64,000 nt of DNA from GW2011-AR15 sp964512765 (GCA_964512765.1 CAZEKF010000007.1:1-64000), one strand, 5' to 3'; counted from the first letter of the stretch, positions 9,834 to 19,229 are shown. Notes: generated by a model not told the origin, from the sequence alone. Numbers and translations are program-made.

Positions 9834-11561
9834 ATGTTAAAGATCAAGAAACAGATTAAAGAAATATACAGTATTCTTGACGAAATTTCAGATGCAGAAG
9901 TTAATGTAAAAACTGTATTTTCTGAATTAAACGAGATAGAATCTAAATACCAAAAACGTGAATTTGACCATAGTAAATATGTCAGGATAAAAAATAAAAT
10001 TCTGTCAAACAGGTCAAAAGATGAAGTGTCAAAATCTTACAACAATTACATAATTAGTTTGAAAAATAAGTTAATACAGCTTAACTCTAAAATATTAAAT
10101 TTAATTCATAGTGATACAAGCTATAACTCATTAACGTACGGGAAAGTTGCTAAGAAAAAACCTGTAGGAAAAACATTGCCACCAATAAGTTCTCTTGAAA
10201 TTGGTGAACTCGAAATAGTTGAGGCAAAAAAAGAAATCAAAAAAGTACCTAAACTTGAAACGCCAATAGTTAAATTAGAACAAGAGTTAAAAACTGAGAA
10301 AAAGCCAAAAATAGAAATTCCAAAACCTACTCTTCATGACATTTCAAGTATACCAAAACCTGTCAAACTTAGTTTTTTCAAAAGATTGGCTTATGCAATG
10401 AGTGCTAAGCGTGCTTCTGGAAAAAAAGATGACGTTAAAGTTGGTGGAATCATGTCAAAAGAGTTCTTAGGATATTTATTAAAAGGAAAACAACCTGAGA
10501 AAAAAATTGAGATCTTTGGCAAAACTAAGATATCGCCGTCTATCTTATCCTCTTCGACAAAAGTTGAAGAATCATTGGATGTTAGTAAAACAGACATCCT
10601 TGACCCTTATTTACTAGAGAAACAAATTAAAGAATTAAAAAATCTTATATCAAAACGTAAACCTGAAGTTTACAAAGCCAGCACGCTTGGGTACATGTCA
10701 AATATTACAGTTAGGAAGCTAAGCATTTATTTTATTGAAAAATATCCTGAATATTTTAAGAATGTTTACAAATCTGTCAGGTTCGGTAACATTAAAGTTT
10801 TAGCAAACACGTATATTAACATAGTTTTCTTTTTAACTGTAGTTGCAGGTTTAATCTCTTTCCCACTACTCATATTATTTTTCAGTTTCCAAAAAACTGG
10901 TTTTGCTTTAGTTTTATTAAAAACAATATTTTTTACAATTATAGCTTCTGGGTTCACGTTCTGGATGGGTTTTTATTATCCAAAAATGAAAGCCAGTACA
11001 CGGAAACGTTCCATTAACACTAACTTACCTTTTGCAATTGATCACATGTCGTCTGTGATTGCCTCTGGAGTTAGTCCTTCTACAATGTTCAAGTTAATTT
11101 CAAACTCTCGCGAATATGGCGAAATCTCATTAGAAATCGAAAAAGTAACAAATTACATAGATTTTTTTGGTTATGACATATTAACTGCATTGAAAGCTGT
11201 TGCACTAATATCACCTAGTGAACAGTTCAAAGAGTTTATTGACGGGTTTGTGTCAACCATTGAAACAGGCGGTGACCTGAAACAATACCTGAGCCAAAAA
11301 TCTGCTGAATCATTACTTAACTACAGGTTAGAACGGCAGAAATACGTTGAATCATTAGGAACATATTCAGACATTTACACTGGAGTGTTAATTGCAGCAC
11401 CTCTGTTTTTTGTGACTGCCTTATCACTTGTATCTGTACTAGGTGGTAAAATAGGCGGTATGAGTGTTAACACTATAATAACAATAGGAACGTATGTTGT
11501 TATCCCTGCCTTGAACTTATTATTCCTTATATTTTTAGAACTTAACCAGCCAGAGATATGA
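9834..11561 (+). CDS. TadC/ArlJ-like pilus platform protein with long N-terminal extension
   Basis: Inner-membrane platform protein for pilus assembly. ATG 9834 is chosen over an in-frame TTG at 9807 because it follows the previous stop. The first ~300 residues are cytoplasmic: a Lys/Glu coiled-coil-like region, a Pro/Lys-rich linker (around 100-190) and a basic segment. Transmembrane helices lie near residues 325-350 and 360-385, then a T2SSF-type helical domain (SVIASGVSPSTMF, TGGDLKQYL), then a terminal helix pair. The long N-terminal extension is unusual relative to compact T2SSF proteins. It is followed after 10 bases by a second, shorter platform gene. Confidence 0.82.
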   Translation: MLKIKKQIKEIYSILDEISDAEVNVKTVFSELNEIESKYQKREFDHSKYVRIKNKILSNRSKDEVSKSYNNYIISLKNKLIQLNSKILNLIHSDTSYNSLTYGKVAKKKPVGKTLPPISSLEIGELEIVEAKKEIKKVPKLETPIVKLEQELKTEKKPKIEIPKPTLHDISSIPKPVKLSFFKRLAYAMSAKRASGKKDDVKVGGIMSKEFLGYLLKGKQPEKKIEIFGKTKISPSILSSSTKVEESLDVSKTDILDPYLLEKQIKELKNLISKRKPEVYKASTLGYMSNITVRKLSIYFIEKYPEYFKNVYKSVRFGNIKVLANTYINIVFFLTVVAGLISFPLLILFFSFQKTGFALVLLKTIFFTIIASGFTFWMGFYYPKMKASTRKRSINTNLPFAIDHMSSVIASGVSPSTMFKLISNSREYGEISLEIEKVTNYIDFFGYDILTALKAVALISPSEQFKEFIDGFVSTIETGGDLKQYLSQKSAESLLNYRLERQKYVESLGTYSDIYTGVLIAAPLFFVTALSLVSVLGGKIGGMSVNTIITIGTYVVIPALNLLFLIFLELNQPEI

Positions 11562-11571
11562 TATAATTACA

Positions 11572-12495
11572 ATGAAATTCAAAAAACAATACTTGATCGG
11601 AATTGCAATCGGGTTTATAATCTTTCTAATAGACGTTGCTGTTTTTATGAAAACAAGCTTTTTCATACCTTTAATTATTGTTGCTGTTACAGTTGCGTGG
11701 TTCCAGGTGTGGATAGACTTTTTTGCAGAAAATAAAAAACATAAAGAAATCGAAACTAGGTTTTTAGATTTTGTCAGGAATCTAACAGGTGCTATTAAGT
11801 CAGGCATGCCAGTGTCGCGAGCTATCATACACATTTCAAAGATTGATTACGGTGCTTTAAGCCCGTACGTGCGTAAGCTAGGCCATCAGGTTGAATGGGC
11901 AATACCTGTGCATAAAGCACTGTTATTTTTTAGCAACGCAACAAACAACGATGTAATCAGAAGATCAATCGCAACTGTTATTGAAGCTGAACAATCAGGC
12001 GGTAACATGGAAGATGTTCTTGGATCAATTACTGCGTCATTAATAGAGATTAAAAAGATTAAAGAACAACGTAGAGCAAGCATACATTCTCAAGTTATAC
12101 AGTCTTATATTATATTCTTTATATTTATAGGTGTAATGATAGTTGTCCAGAACATGCTAGTACCTTATTTAGTGGGAGGAGAAGGAGAAGGCAGTTTATT
12201 TTCAAGCATAGGCGGTCAAGCTGTTACAGGCATGGGTGGTGCAGGAGGCGGATCTTCAATTGTAATGACCGTTAACATTAAATATGACACTTTACAAAAT
12301 TTTGTTATTACTATAAGCAGATGGTTCTCAAGCTTAAGGGGAGTTTTCATGATGTTATCTTTAATCCAAGGATTCTTTGCAGGTGTAATTATTGGTAAAA
12401 TGTCAGAAGGCGACATAACAGCCGGGTTGAAACATTCACTTGTTTTAATGACAATCGCGTTCTTTGTAATGAGTTTTTTTAAGATGGCTGGTTAA
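11572..12495 (+). CDS. Second TadC/ArlJ-like (T2SSF) platform protein
   Basis: A 307-aa membrane protein: two N-terminal helices (about 5-24 and 27-50), the cytoplasmic T2SSF domain with FVRNLTGAIKSGMPVSRAI and AEQSGGNMEDVL motifs, then two or three C-terminal helices. A Gly-rich loop (GGAGGGSS) separates the last helices. Two T2SSF-type proteins in tandem after one ATPase match TadB/TadC-like arrangements. Its stop overlaps the stop of the convergent lipoprotein gene. It forms the assembly platform with the gene at 9834 (family knowledge plus context). Confidence 0.85.
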   Translation: MKFKKQYLIGIAIGFIIFLIDVAVFMKTSFFIPLIIVAVTVAWFQVWIDFFAENKKHKEIETRFLDFVRNLTGAIKSGMPVSRAIIHISKIDYGALSPYVRKLGHQVEWAIPVHKALLFFSNATNNDVIRRSIATVIEAEQSGGNMEDVLGSITASLIEIKKIKEQRRASIHSQVIQSYIIFFIFIGVMIVVQNMLVPYLVGGEGEGSLFSSIGGQAVTGMGGAGGGSSIVMTVNIKYDTLQNFVITISRWFSSLRGVFMMLSLIQGFFAGVIIGKMSEGDITAGLKHSLVLMTIAFFVMSFFKMAG

Positions 12496-13349
12496 GAACA
12501 ATTTCCTGGTGAGCCAAACATATTATATGCAAACTCATTGTAACACCATTGTTTATTAGAAATTTTTGGCGCAATCTTAATTATATTATTTTGTAACTTT
12601 GGATTTGCGCTTTCTGTAACATGTATACCATCACCTACCTTATTCATAATATTATTCATAATAATTGGAGATCCGTTCAAAACAACAATGCCAGTGTGAC
12701 AGTTTGTAATAATGTTGTTAACAATAATAGGATCATTACCCTGGACATCAATTCCTTCATGACCGCAGTCCTCAATATTATTATTATATGCTTGTGCAGA
12801 CGACTTTCCCAATGAAATAGCACCCCAGAACGTGTGTTTTATTTTATTGTTTTTTATAACAGTGTTTGGCTGGTATGTTCCTGGTGCAATCCCGTGTCTA
12901 GACCATTCAATTTCTGCGTATTGAATTAGACTATTATCTTTGTTAAAAGATATACCTATCCAGTCTGCGTAGTTAGGATTTTCATCAGCTGATGTGAAAA
13001 TAACAGGGTTATTTTTTGTTCCGTTTATTACTAGTTTACCGTTTACTATGAAATTTGAATGTATTTCATCGTATTCTAACAACTTGGTTGGATCATTGTC
13101 ATTGTAGCCATCTGCAGGTATTTCTGTTCCAGTTGATTGATCATCCTGGACTAGAAATTTGAATACTGTTCCTTCTTTGATATAAACATCATCTGTAAAA
13201 ATAACATCACCTGTTACTAAATAATATCCAGTAAGAACTTGGTTACCTGTTATTTCACCTGTAATGTTTTTGTATTCTATTTGATCTGGATTGTTACATC
13301 CAGTGATCAAGACAAGTAATATGATAAATAGAATATAATCTTTTCTCAT
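12492..13349 (-). CDS. Lipoprotein with right-handed parallel beta-helix repeats (NosD/pectate lyase-like fold)
   Basis: Read from ATG 13349 (an in-frame TTG 12 bases upstream is less likely). The signal peptide ends in a lipobox-like LITGC, so it is probably exported and lipid-anchored. The body carries repeats of the type NNxIxxCGHEGIDVQGNDP and NNIITNCHTGIVVLNGSP, characteristic of parallel beta-helix (PbH1) proteins. No catalytic residues can be assigned. It is convergent with the pilus operon, sharing stop-codon bases. It is likely a surface carbohydrate-binding or structural protein. Confidence 0.72.
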   Translation of the reverse strand: MRKDYILFIILLVLITGCNNPDQIEYKNITGEITGNQVLTGYYLVTGDVIFTDDVYIKEGTVFKFLVQDDQSTGTEIPADGYNDNDPTKLLEYDEIHSNFIVNGKLVINGTKNNPVIFTSADENPNYADWIGISFNKDNSLIQYAEIEWSRHGIAPGTYQPNTVIKNNKIKHTFWGAISLGKSSAQAYNNNIEDCGHEGIDVQGNDPIIVNNIITNCHTGIVVLNGSPIIMNNIMNKVGDGIHVTESANPKLQNNIIKIAPKISNKQWCYNEFAYNMFGSPGNCS

Positions 13350-13388
13350 ATAGTTAAACAAATAATAAAGAATAATATTAATGTTTCT

Positions 13389-13784
13389 TTAAACTTCAGT
13401 CTCTTCAGTATCTTTACTTCTGTAAATTTCTGCAAATCCTGGAGTAACGATTAAATAATCATCACCGAATCCAGCAATGTCACCAGAAGTAGCGTCTGTT
13501 GTTTTTTTCAGTTTGTTAATAGCTCTCTTGAGTTCAACAAGATCTTTATCTTTCAAAGGCTTAATGTTCACTAAACAAACAGTAAACCCGCTTCTTAATG
13601 AATCCAGTACTGGTTTCACGTCAGAAAAATCTTCTAAAACAAATGGTCTAACAACAACTTTTGATGATGTTGGTTTTTTAACAGTTGTATCTAATTCAAG
13701 GTATTCTTCTTCAAATTCATCAGGATCTTCATCAAAGCCCCAGTTTTTAACTTTATCTTTGACAGACATAAAAAATTTTTTCAT
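13389..13784 (-). CDS. sepF: SepF-like cell division protein
   Basis: A 131-aa protein. The N terminus MKKFFMSVKDKVKNW could be an amphipathic membrane-binding helix, followed by an acidic linker (DEDPDEFEEEYLEL). The C-terminal SepF domain (about 45-120) has the expected order: a VVVRPF strand, DVKPVLDSLRSGFTVCLVNI, then AGFGDDYLIVTPGFAEIYR. In archaea SepF anchors FtsZ to the membrane. No ftsZ lies in the window. A strong SD (GGAGGG) sits 8 bases before the ATG at 13784. Confidence is high on the fold; the division role is from family knowledge. Confidence 0.88.
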   Translation of the reverse strand: MKKFFMSVKDKVKNWGFDEDPDEFEEEYLELDTTVKKPTSSKVVVRPFVLEDFSDVKPVLDSLRSGFTVCLVNIKPLKDKDLVELKRAINKLKKTTDATSGDIAGFGDDYLIVTPGFAEIYRSKDTEETEV

Positions 13785-13871
13785 AGTATAACCCTCCTCT
13801 AAATATCATTAATTACAATTAGAATATTTAAATATTCTCTTTTTTTTAAATCTATCGATTAGAGGAGATAA

Positions 13872-14786
13872 CTATTTTCCATTCAATTTATCAGAAATAA
13901 AATTACTGTTATTTGACATTGGCTTAATATTATCAAGATTTTCTTCAACTGTATCTTTTTCAATAACAGGCTTCACAGGGAAATCATTTACTGACATACC
14001 AATTGTTCCAAATGAAATAGATTTCTGTATTTTATTCATTTCAATTTCATCCATTTTGTTAGGCGTCCATAAGAAGTTCAGGTTATCGCCGCTAAACCTT
14101 GGTATGACATGTGCTGTTAAATTTTCATCAGATTCATCAATTATAATATTTGTACCATGCGCACCCAAATATTCAAAAACAGCAGTTGCACTGTAACTTG
14201 CTAAATAAAAAAAATCTTCAACTGACGTGTGTTTATTTTTAGCTTTAATCTTAATATGACCTTTTGAAGCGATTTTATTAGGTATAGTAGCAATTAATTC
14301 ATCAGTTTCAAACAAATGTTCAGTTTCATTGCTCAAGATATTTTTACCTTCTCGTTTACTATGATTAGCCATCATAATATTTAAATTATTTCTCAAAGCT
14401 TTATAGATTTCATCATCTTTATCTTCTTTATGTTCTATTGAAAAATTATGCAGGTCTTCAGGAATAATATGTATTAAGAAGTGAGAAACTTGCTGGCCAG
14501 CAACACCACCGTTTGCAATAAAAATCTTATTTTTTGAAGAAAGCATCCTTGACCTTAAGACTTGAGACATATTAATAGTTGCTTTAACCAAATGTTTAAA
14601 CTCATCAGGCGGGATAACAGGCATGATTGCATAATGATTCTTAGGAAATATCAAAACATGGCCTTTTGTAGCTGGGTTAATGTCTAGAACACATTTTATT
14701 CTGCTATCACTATAAACTTCTTTAGAAGGATATTCTCCTGATACAATCTTACAAAACGGACAGTTTGGGTCTGAATTTGGTTGCAT
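13872..14786 (-). CDS. Double HIT-domain protein with degenerate histidine triads
   Basis: A 304-aa protein. The first HIT domain (about 8-120) has CPFC near the start and GHVLIFPKNHY, but where HxHxH is expected it reads SHFLIHIIPE, so the middle (nucleophilic) His is Leu. A second HIT-like half (about 155-245; IATIPNKIASKGH, LGAHGTNIII, LTAHVIPRF) lacks the triad except one His. The C terminus (about 250-304) is low complexity. HIT proteins are nucleotide hydrolases or transferases; without the nucleophile, catalysis of the usual kind is doubtful and a binding role is possible. Two related genes lie at 28669 and 29213. Confidence 0.8.
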   Translation of the reverse strand: MQPNSDPNCPFCKIVSGEYPSKEVYSDSRIKCVLDINPATKGHVLIFPKNHYAIMPVIPPDEFKHLVKATINMSQVLRSRMLSSKNKIFIANGGVAGQQVSHFLIHIIPEDLHNFSIEHKEDKDDEIYKALRNNLNIMMANHSKREGKNILSNETEHLFETDELIATIPNKIASKGHIKIKAKNKHTSVEDFFYLASYSATAVFEYLGAHGTNIIIDESDENLTAHVIPRFSGDNLNFLWTPNKMDEIEMNKIQKSISFGTIGMSVNDFPVKPVIEKDTVEENLDNIKPMSNNSNFISDKLNGK

Positions 14787-14898
14787 TTTTAATTAATAAT
14801 TACATTACCCTTTATAAATGTTTTGATTTTTACCACTTAATAATAGTAATATTTAGTTACAAAAAATAATTAAAGTGCAAGTTTTTTACAGTATAATA

Positions 14899-16500
14899 AT
14901 GGTTAATATTGAGATTTTGTTTGGAATAGTACCTGCATTAATTCTTTTTTTGTATGGTATTGAAAATTTCAGTAAAGAAGTCCAGCAGTTAGCAGGTGAT
15001 AAATTTAGAGTATTATTAAGAAAAGTTACAAGTACACCTATTAAGGGATCTTTTTTAGGTGCTATAGTAACTGCTATAGTACAATCAAGTTCAGCAACCA
15101 CAGTCATCACTGTCAGTTTAGTTAACATGGGCCTTTTATCATTTAGTCAAAGTTTAGGTATCATATTTGGTTCAAACGTTGGTACAACAGTAACTGCTCA
15201 ACTAGTTGCGTTTAAATTAACATCATTTGCACCAATTTTTATCATTATAGGATTTTTGTTCAAGTTTTTTGGTGGCAAATATAAATTTCTTGGAAAACCC
15301 TTGTTTTTTTTTGGTTTGGTTTTTTACGGATTAATGTTAATCTCTTATAATATTACACCTATTCAAAATGATCCAGATGTACTTAGATTTTTTTCAGGAT
15401 TTTCTAATGTATTTGTTGCAGTGTCCATTGGTTTTCTTTTTACAGCTCTTGTCCAGTCAAGTTCAGTTACAACAGGATTAGTGGTTGTCTTAGCTCAGAA
15501 CGGATTAATAGACTTAAGAATGGGTATTCCTTTATTGATCGGTGCAAACATTGGTTCAAGCACAACAGCATGGGTTGCATCTTTGGATTTAAACTTACAC
15601 GCAAAACGTGTTGGTATAGCAAATTTCTTGTTTAATTTTGGCGGAGCAATAATTGTATTTCCGTTACTTAATGTATTTGTTCGTATAATTAATTATATCG
15701 GAGGACCAACTGGCCAACAAGTGGCTAATGCTCATATGATATTTAACATTACTACTTTAATTATATTCTTGTTTTTAATTAAACCATTCAAGAAGTTTGT
15801 TGAAAAATTAGTGCCAGGTGAAGAAGAAGAAATATTGTTCAGGTCAAAGCACTTGCAAGAACCATTACCTGAAAACAATATGAAGATTATTAAGAATATT
15901 AAACTAGAAATTATCCATTCATTAGATGTCACTATCAAGATCTATGAGCAAGCAATTAAAATGTTTAAACATCCTAAGAGATTAGGTTTCATGAGATTAG
16001 AAAAACTTGAAGCATTAAACGATTTTCTAGACGATAAAATCACAAGCGCAATCCTTACTGTGTCTAGTAGAGACATGACAAAAGTTGAAGCAAAAAAAAG
16101 TGTTTTACTTGTCCAGATATCTAATGCAATTGAACAGTTAGGTGATTTGGGAGAGGATTTATGTGATGTTTCTAGAGATCTTTTTGAAAAAGGTATATAT
16201 ATGTCATATGAATCAATTGAAGCAGTTGATAAAATATTTATTGATTTACGCAAAAACTTGGTTAAAATAAAGGAAAGTTTTCCTTACCTACCTAGAAATA
16301 CTCGAATAGAAATCAAAAAAATTGAAGATGACATCCTTACTTTAATTTCAACAAGGTATGAAGACCACATAAACAGGTTACATGAAGATAAGGATTACAA
16401 AGGCAGCACGTTTGTCGAATCTGTGGCAATTATGGAAACATCAGCTTCTAAACAACGCGAGATTAGAAAATTTCTTGAAAGATACGCTGATTTAAAATAA
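14899..16500 (+). CDS. Na+/phosphate cotransporter (NptA family) with PhoU-like C terminus
   Basis: Start taken at ATG 14899; an in-frame GTG at 14875 is an alternative. Two Na/Pi-cotransporter repeats carry the signature QSSSATT (about residue 55) and QSSSVTT (about residue 188), each followed by a GSNVGTT/GANIGSS motif. Eight or so membrane helices fill residues 1-300. The C-terminal 200 residues are helical and resemble a PhoU domain, which usually modulates phosphate uptake. Full-length for the NptA/PNaS family. The CDF transporter follows after 4 bases, probably in one transcript. Confidence 0.9.
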   Translation: MVNIEILFGIVPALILFLYGIENFSKEVQQLAGDKFRVLLRKVTSTPIKGSFLGAIVTAIVQSSSATTVITVSLVNMGLLSFSQSLGIIFGSNVGTTVTAQLVAFKLTSFAPIFIIIGFLFKFFGGKYKFLGKPLFFFGLVFYGLMLISYNITPIQNDPDVLRFFSGFSNVFVAVSIGFLFTALVQSSSVTTGLVVVLAQNGLIDLRMGIPLLIGANIGSSTTAWVASLDLNLHAKRVGIANFLFNFGGAIIVFPLLNVFVRIINYIGGPTGQQVANAHMIFNITTLIIFLFLIKPFKKFVEKLVPGEEEEILFRSKHLQEPLPENNMKIIKNIKLEIIHSLDVTIKIYEQAIKMFKHPKRLGFMRLEKLEALNDFLDDKITSAILTVSSRDMTKVEAKKSVLLVQISNAIEQLGDLGEDLCDVSRDLFEKGIYMSYESIEAVDKIFIDLRKNLVKIKESFPYLPRNTRIEIKKIEDDILTLISTRYEDHINRLHEDKDYKGSTFVESVAIMETSASKQREIRKFLERYADLK

Positions 16501-16504
16501 AAAT

Positions 16505-17353
16505 ATGAAAAAAAGAGAAAAATATTCGGTTATAGGTCTTGTTTTGAACACTTGTTTGTTTGTTGCTAAGATTGTTATTGGATTAATTGCTAACAGCATG
16601 GCCTTAATTTCTGACGCATTAAATTCATTCATAGACATTATTAGTTCAATTGCAATTCATGTTTCTGTCAAAGTATCAGGGAAAAAACCTGATGACACAC
16701 ATCCGTTCGGCCATCATAGAGCAGAGCCAATAGCAGGTATAGTTGTTGCGATATTAACAGGCATACTTGGGTTTGAAGTTGCGAAAACATCTATTGTTAG
16801 ATTATTTTCAACACAACAAGAGATTATTGGATATGGTGCAGTTATTGTATTGGTTATAACTATTATTACTAAATTGTTCATGGCTAAGTTTTTTATTAGT
16901 AAAGGAAAATCAATGAAAAGTCCTGCATTAAAAGCTACAGGCATTGATTCAAGAAATGATGTTATAATAAGTTCTATTGCATTGTTTGGTGTGGTTGGAG
17001 CAATATCTGGATATCATAAACTTGACGATATTGCTGCTTTAGTTATTAGTGGATTCATATTTTATTTTGGATACATGATTGCGATTGAAAACATTGATTA
17101 TTTAATGGGAAAAGCACCGTCTAAAAAACTGGTGGATAAAATAATTAAACTTGCTAAAAAAGTTAATGGTGTGAAAGGTATTAATGAAGTAAGAGCGCAT
17201 TATATTGGCAGTAAAATCAATATTGAGATTCATGTTGAAGTTGATGAAAAAGCTACAACTAGAACATCGCACGACATAGGAAAAGCTGTGCAGAGAAGAA
17301 TTGAAGAATTAGATGAAATTGAAAAAGCTTTTATCCATGTTGATCCTGTTTAA
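16505..17353 (+). CDS. Cation diffusion facilitator (CDF) metal transporter
   Basis: A 282-aa membrane protein of the CDF family, which exports Zn2+/Fe2+/Mn2+-type cations by proton exchange. Visible signatures are SNSMALISDALNSFID-like helix II with an Asp (around residues 30-42), HPFGHHRAEPIAG (about 68-80) at the cytosolic metal site and D in GIDSRNDVIIS (about 148). The C-terminal cytoplasmic domain (about 205-282) has the metal-binding HYIGSKINIEIHVEVD pattern. Full family length. Metal specificity cannot be told from sequence here. Confidence 0.9.
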   Translation: MKKREKYSVIGLVLNTCLFVAKIVIGLIANSMALISDALNSFIDIISSIAIHVSVKVSGKKPDDTHPFGHHRAEPIAGIVVAILTGILGFEVAKTSIVRLFSTQQEIIGYGAVIVLVITIITKLFMAKFFISKGKSMKSPALKATGIDSRNDVIISSIALFGVVGAISGYHKLDDIAALVISGFIFYFGYMIAIENIDYLMGKAPSKKLVDKIIKLAKKVNGVKGINEVRAHYIGSKINIEIHVEVDEKATTRTSHDIGKAVQRRIEELDEIEKAFIHVDPV

Positions 17354-17356
17354 ATT

Positions 17357-17530
17357 TTACTTTTGAACTAGTTCCATACAACCTAAATGTTTTCTTTTAT
17401 CTACATTATATCGTTTATTATTTATCTTAATAAACCGTTCACATTTACCATTATAGTATACTCTAAATATTTCACCTTTTTCTATGAATAAGAATGGAAT
17501 TGGTTTTGTGAATTTAATGTATTCTTTAAT
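17357..17530 (-). CDS. Possible small basic protein starting at AUU
   Basis: A 57-codon open frame with no ATG, GTG or TTG near its 5' end (first ATG only at codon 52). On the minus strand a perfect SD (GGTGA, 17537-17541) is followed after exactly 6 bases by ATT (17528-17530), with an in-frame TAA immediately before it. The translated protein is Lys/Tyr/Phe-rich with two Cys (about residues 30 and 51) and looks protein-like (FLFIEKGEIFRVYYNGKCER). It converges on the CDF transporter gene. It is either a real gene with an AUU start or a decayed gene; no family was recognised. Confidence 0.4.
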   Translation of the reverse strand: MKEYIKFTKPIPFLFIEKGEIFRVYYNGKCERFIKINNKRYNVDKRKHLGCMELVQK

Positions 17531-17644
17531 TTAAAGTCACCCTTTTGATTATAACCAATAAGAATTAATTTAAATATGATGTTTAACACTCTGTTACGGG
17601 TCAAATACATACATTTATATAAAACCACTTACCACTAGCTTTAA

Positions 17645-17730
17645 GATAGGCCAAAAAGAAAGAGCATATGAAAATCAGAAATGATTTTCAATCCTCAAGT
17701 TCAAATGAACTTAAGGAGTTGTTGGCATTT
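17645..17730 (+). ncRNA. Candidate structured RNA or 5' leader before DEAD-box helicase
   Basis: The 457-base gap before the helicase holds a TATA-like TTTATATAAAA (about 17614-17624) and then a compact foldable segment. GCCAA (17650-17654) pairs with TTGGC (17722-17726). Inside, GAAAATCA/TGATTTTC forms an 8-bp hairpin with a GAAA tetraloop (17670-17689), and CCTCAAGTTC/GAACTTAAGG (17693-17716) forms a second with an AAAT loop and one mismatch. A closing stem enclosing two hairpins is a three-way-junction layout. It could be an independent small RNA or the regulatory leader of the helicase at 17811. No known RNA family was recognised. Confidence 0.45.
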
Positions 17731-17810
17731 ATAAAAAAATATTAACGTGACTTTTTCTTTGCAAGAGCAGTGCTTTTGTTTCATAATAAGCTTATTTAAG
17801 AGGTAATAGA

Positions 17811-19010
17811 ATGAATAATTTTAAAAAATTAGGTCTTCATGACCAACTATTAAAAATAATAGAAAAACAAGGGATTAATAATCCTACAAAAATACAGGAA
17901 AAAACAATTCCTATTATATTAAACGGTAAAGATGTCATTGCCGGCAGTAAAACCGGTAGTGGTAAAACACTTGCATTTGCAAGTGCAATCATACATAAAG
18001 TTGAACCAAAGAAAGGTGTCCAGGCAATTGTTTTAACACCTACAAGAGAACTTGCTGAACAAGTTACTCAGGCACTGAAAGTGTTTGCAAAATTCAAGCA
18101 ATTATACATAACACAGATTTACGGTGGTGTATCAATTAATCCACAATTTGAGAAATTAAAACATACAGATGTTGTTGTGGGAACGCCTGGCCGAGTATTA
18201 GACCATTTATCAAGAGGTACTTTGGATTTAAGTAATGTAAAGATTGCTGTATTAGACGAAGCAGACAGAATGCTTGACATGGGTTTTATTGAAGATGTTG
18301 ATAAAATCTTGAACCAATGTCCTAAAAAAAGACAAACTTTGTTATACAGTGCAACAATATCTTCTGACATACACAATATTGCACATCAGCATATGAATAA
18401 TCCAACAAAAATCTCAGTTGAATCAAGAGTTGACGCTAGCAAACTGTCACAGGTATATTATCAAGTACCGCAAAACCTGAAATTTTCTTTGTTAGTACAT
18501 TTACTAAAACAAAACAATTCAGGATTAGTAATGGTATTTTGTAATACACAACGGATAACTGATTATGTTGCTAAGAATTTAGGGAAGCAAGGTATCAATG
18601 CAATTCCTATTCATGGCGGATTGTCACAAGCAAAAAGAACAAGAACAATGGATTCGTTTCATTCAGGTAGAAAAGAAGTTTTAGTATGCACTGACGTCGC
18701 TGCCCGTGGGTTACATGTTGAAGATGTTAGTCACGTGTATAATTACGATGTTCCAAGAGAACCTAAACAGTACATACACAGGATAGGTAGAACTGCAAGA
18801 GCAGGTAAGAATGGTAAAGCAATCACATTATTAACAGAGAGAGATTATGATAACTTTAACTTTGTCTTAAGAGATAACAATATTGACATTCCTAGAGAAG
18901 AAACTCCTAAGGTAGATAAATTATTTGTTCCAAGCATGAAACCTAAGTTCAGAAGAAATAACAGGTTTGGAAGAAGAAGCAATCATTTATATAAGAGAAG
19001 ACATTCATAG
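17811..19010 (+). CDS. DEAD-box ATP-dependent RNA helicase
   Basis: A 399-aa RNA helicase with all core motifs in order: Q motif (NPTKIQ, ~24-29), motif I GSKTGSGKT (~45-53), Ia PTRELAEQ, Ib TPGR, motif II DEAD (~149-152), motif III SAT (~180), motif V TDVAARGLHVEDV and motif VI HRIGRTARAG. The C-terminal tail is Arg/Asn-rich and basic (RRNNRFGRRS), typical of RNA-binding extensions. SD-like GAGGTAA precedes ATG 17811. It acts in RNA remodelling or ribosome assembly, often cold-induced in other archaea. The long structured-looking leader hints at post-transcriptional control (inference). Confidence 0.95.
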   Translation: MNNFKKLGLHDQLLKIIEKQGINNPTKIQEKTIPIILNGKDVIAGSKTGSGKTLAFASAIIHKVEPKKGVQAIVLTPTRELAEQVTQALKVFAKFKQLYITQIYGGVSINPQFEKLKHTDVVVGTPGRVLDHLSRGTLDLSNVKIAVLDEADRMLDMGFIEDVDKILNQCPKKRQTLLYSATISSDIHNIAHQHMNNPTKISVESRVDASKLSQVYYQVPQNLKFSLLVHLLKQNNSGLVMVFCNTQRITDYVAKNLGKQGINAIPIHGGLSQAKRTRTMDSFHSGRKEVLVCTDVAARGLHVEDVSHVYNYDVPREPKQYIHRIGRTARAGKNGKAITLLTERDYDNFNFVLRDNNIDIPREETPKVDKLFVPSMKPKFRRNNRFGRRSNHLYKRRHS

Positions 19011-19088
19011 TATGTATCAGAACTTGTTGATAAAACTACTAACTAATTTTTTTTGATGCGATTTTTGAAAAAAATATAATAGAAAACA

Positions 19089-19229
19089 ATGAGATATTAC
19101 AAAGAAATACGATTCTGCAGAGTTTGCAAAAAAAGGTTTGTTGTTGAACAAGGAAGAATAAAAAGTTACTATTGTAGCGCATGTCAAAAAAAGTATAGTG
19201 ATCATAAGAAAAAAGTTGAAAAAGAATAA
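19089..19229 (+). CDS. 46-aa zinc-finger protein (CxxC...CxxC)
   Basis: A short ORF from ATG 19089 to TAA, 46 aa, with two CxxC pairs: CRVC at residues 10-13 and CSAC at 29-32, spaced by 15 residues and embedded in Lys/Arg/Tyr-rich sequence. This is a typical small archaeal zinc-ribbon. It lies between the helicase and the TctA-like permease on the same strand. The regular Cys spacing in so short a frame argues that it is real. Nucleic-acid or protein binding is plausible; no family was named. Confidence 0.65.
   Translation: MRYYKEIRFCRVCKKRFVVEQGRIKSYYCSACQKKYSDHKKKVEKE

Noticed and set aside
17645..17730. Structured RNA as tRNA, SRP RNA or RNase P RNA
   Set aside because: Too short for SRP or RNase P RNA, and no acceptor/T-loop pattern (GGTTCRANNCC) for a tRNA.
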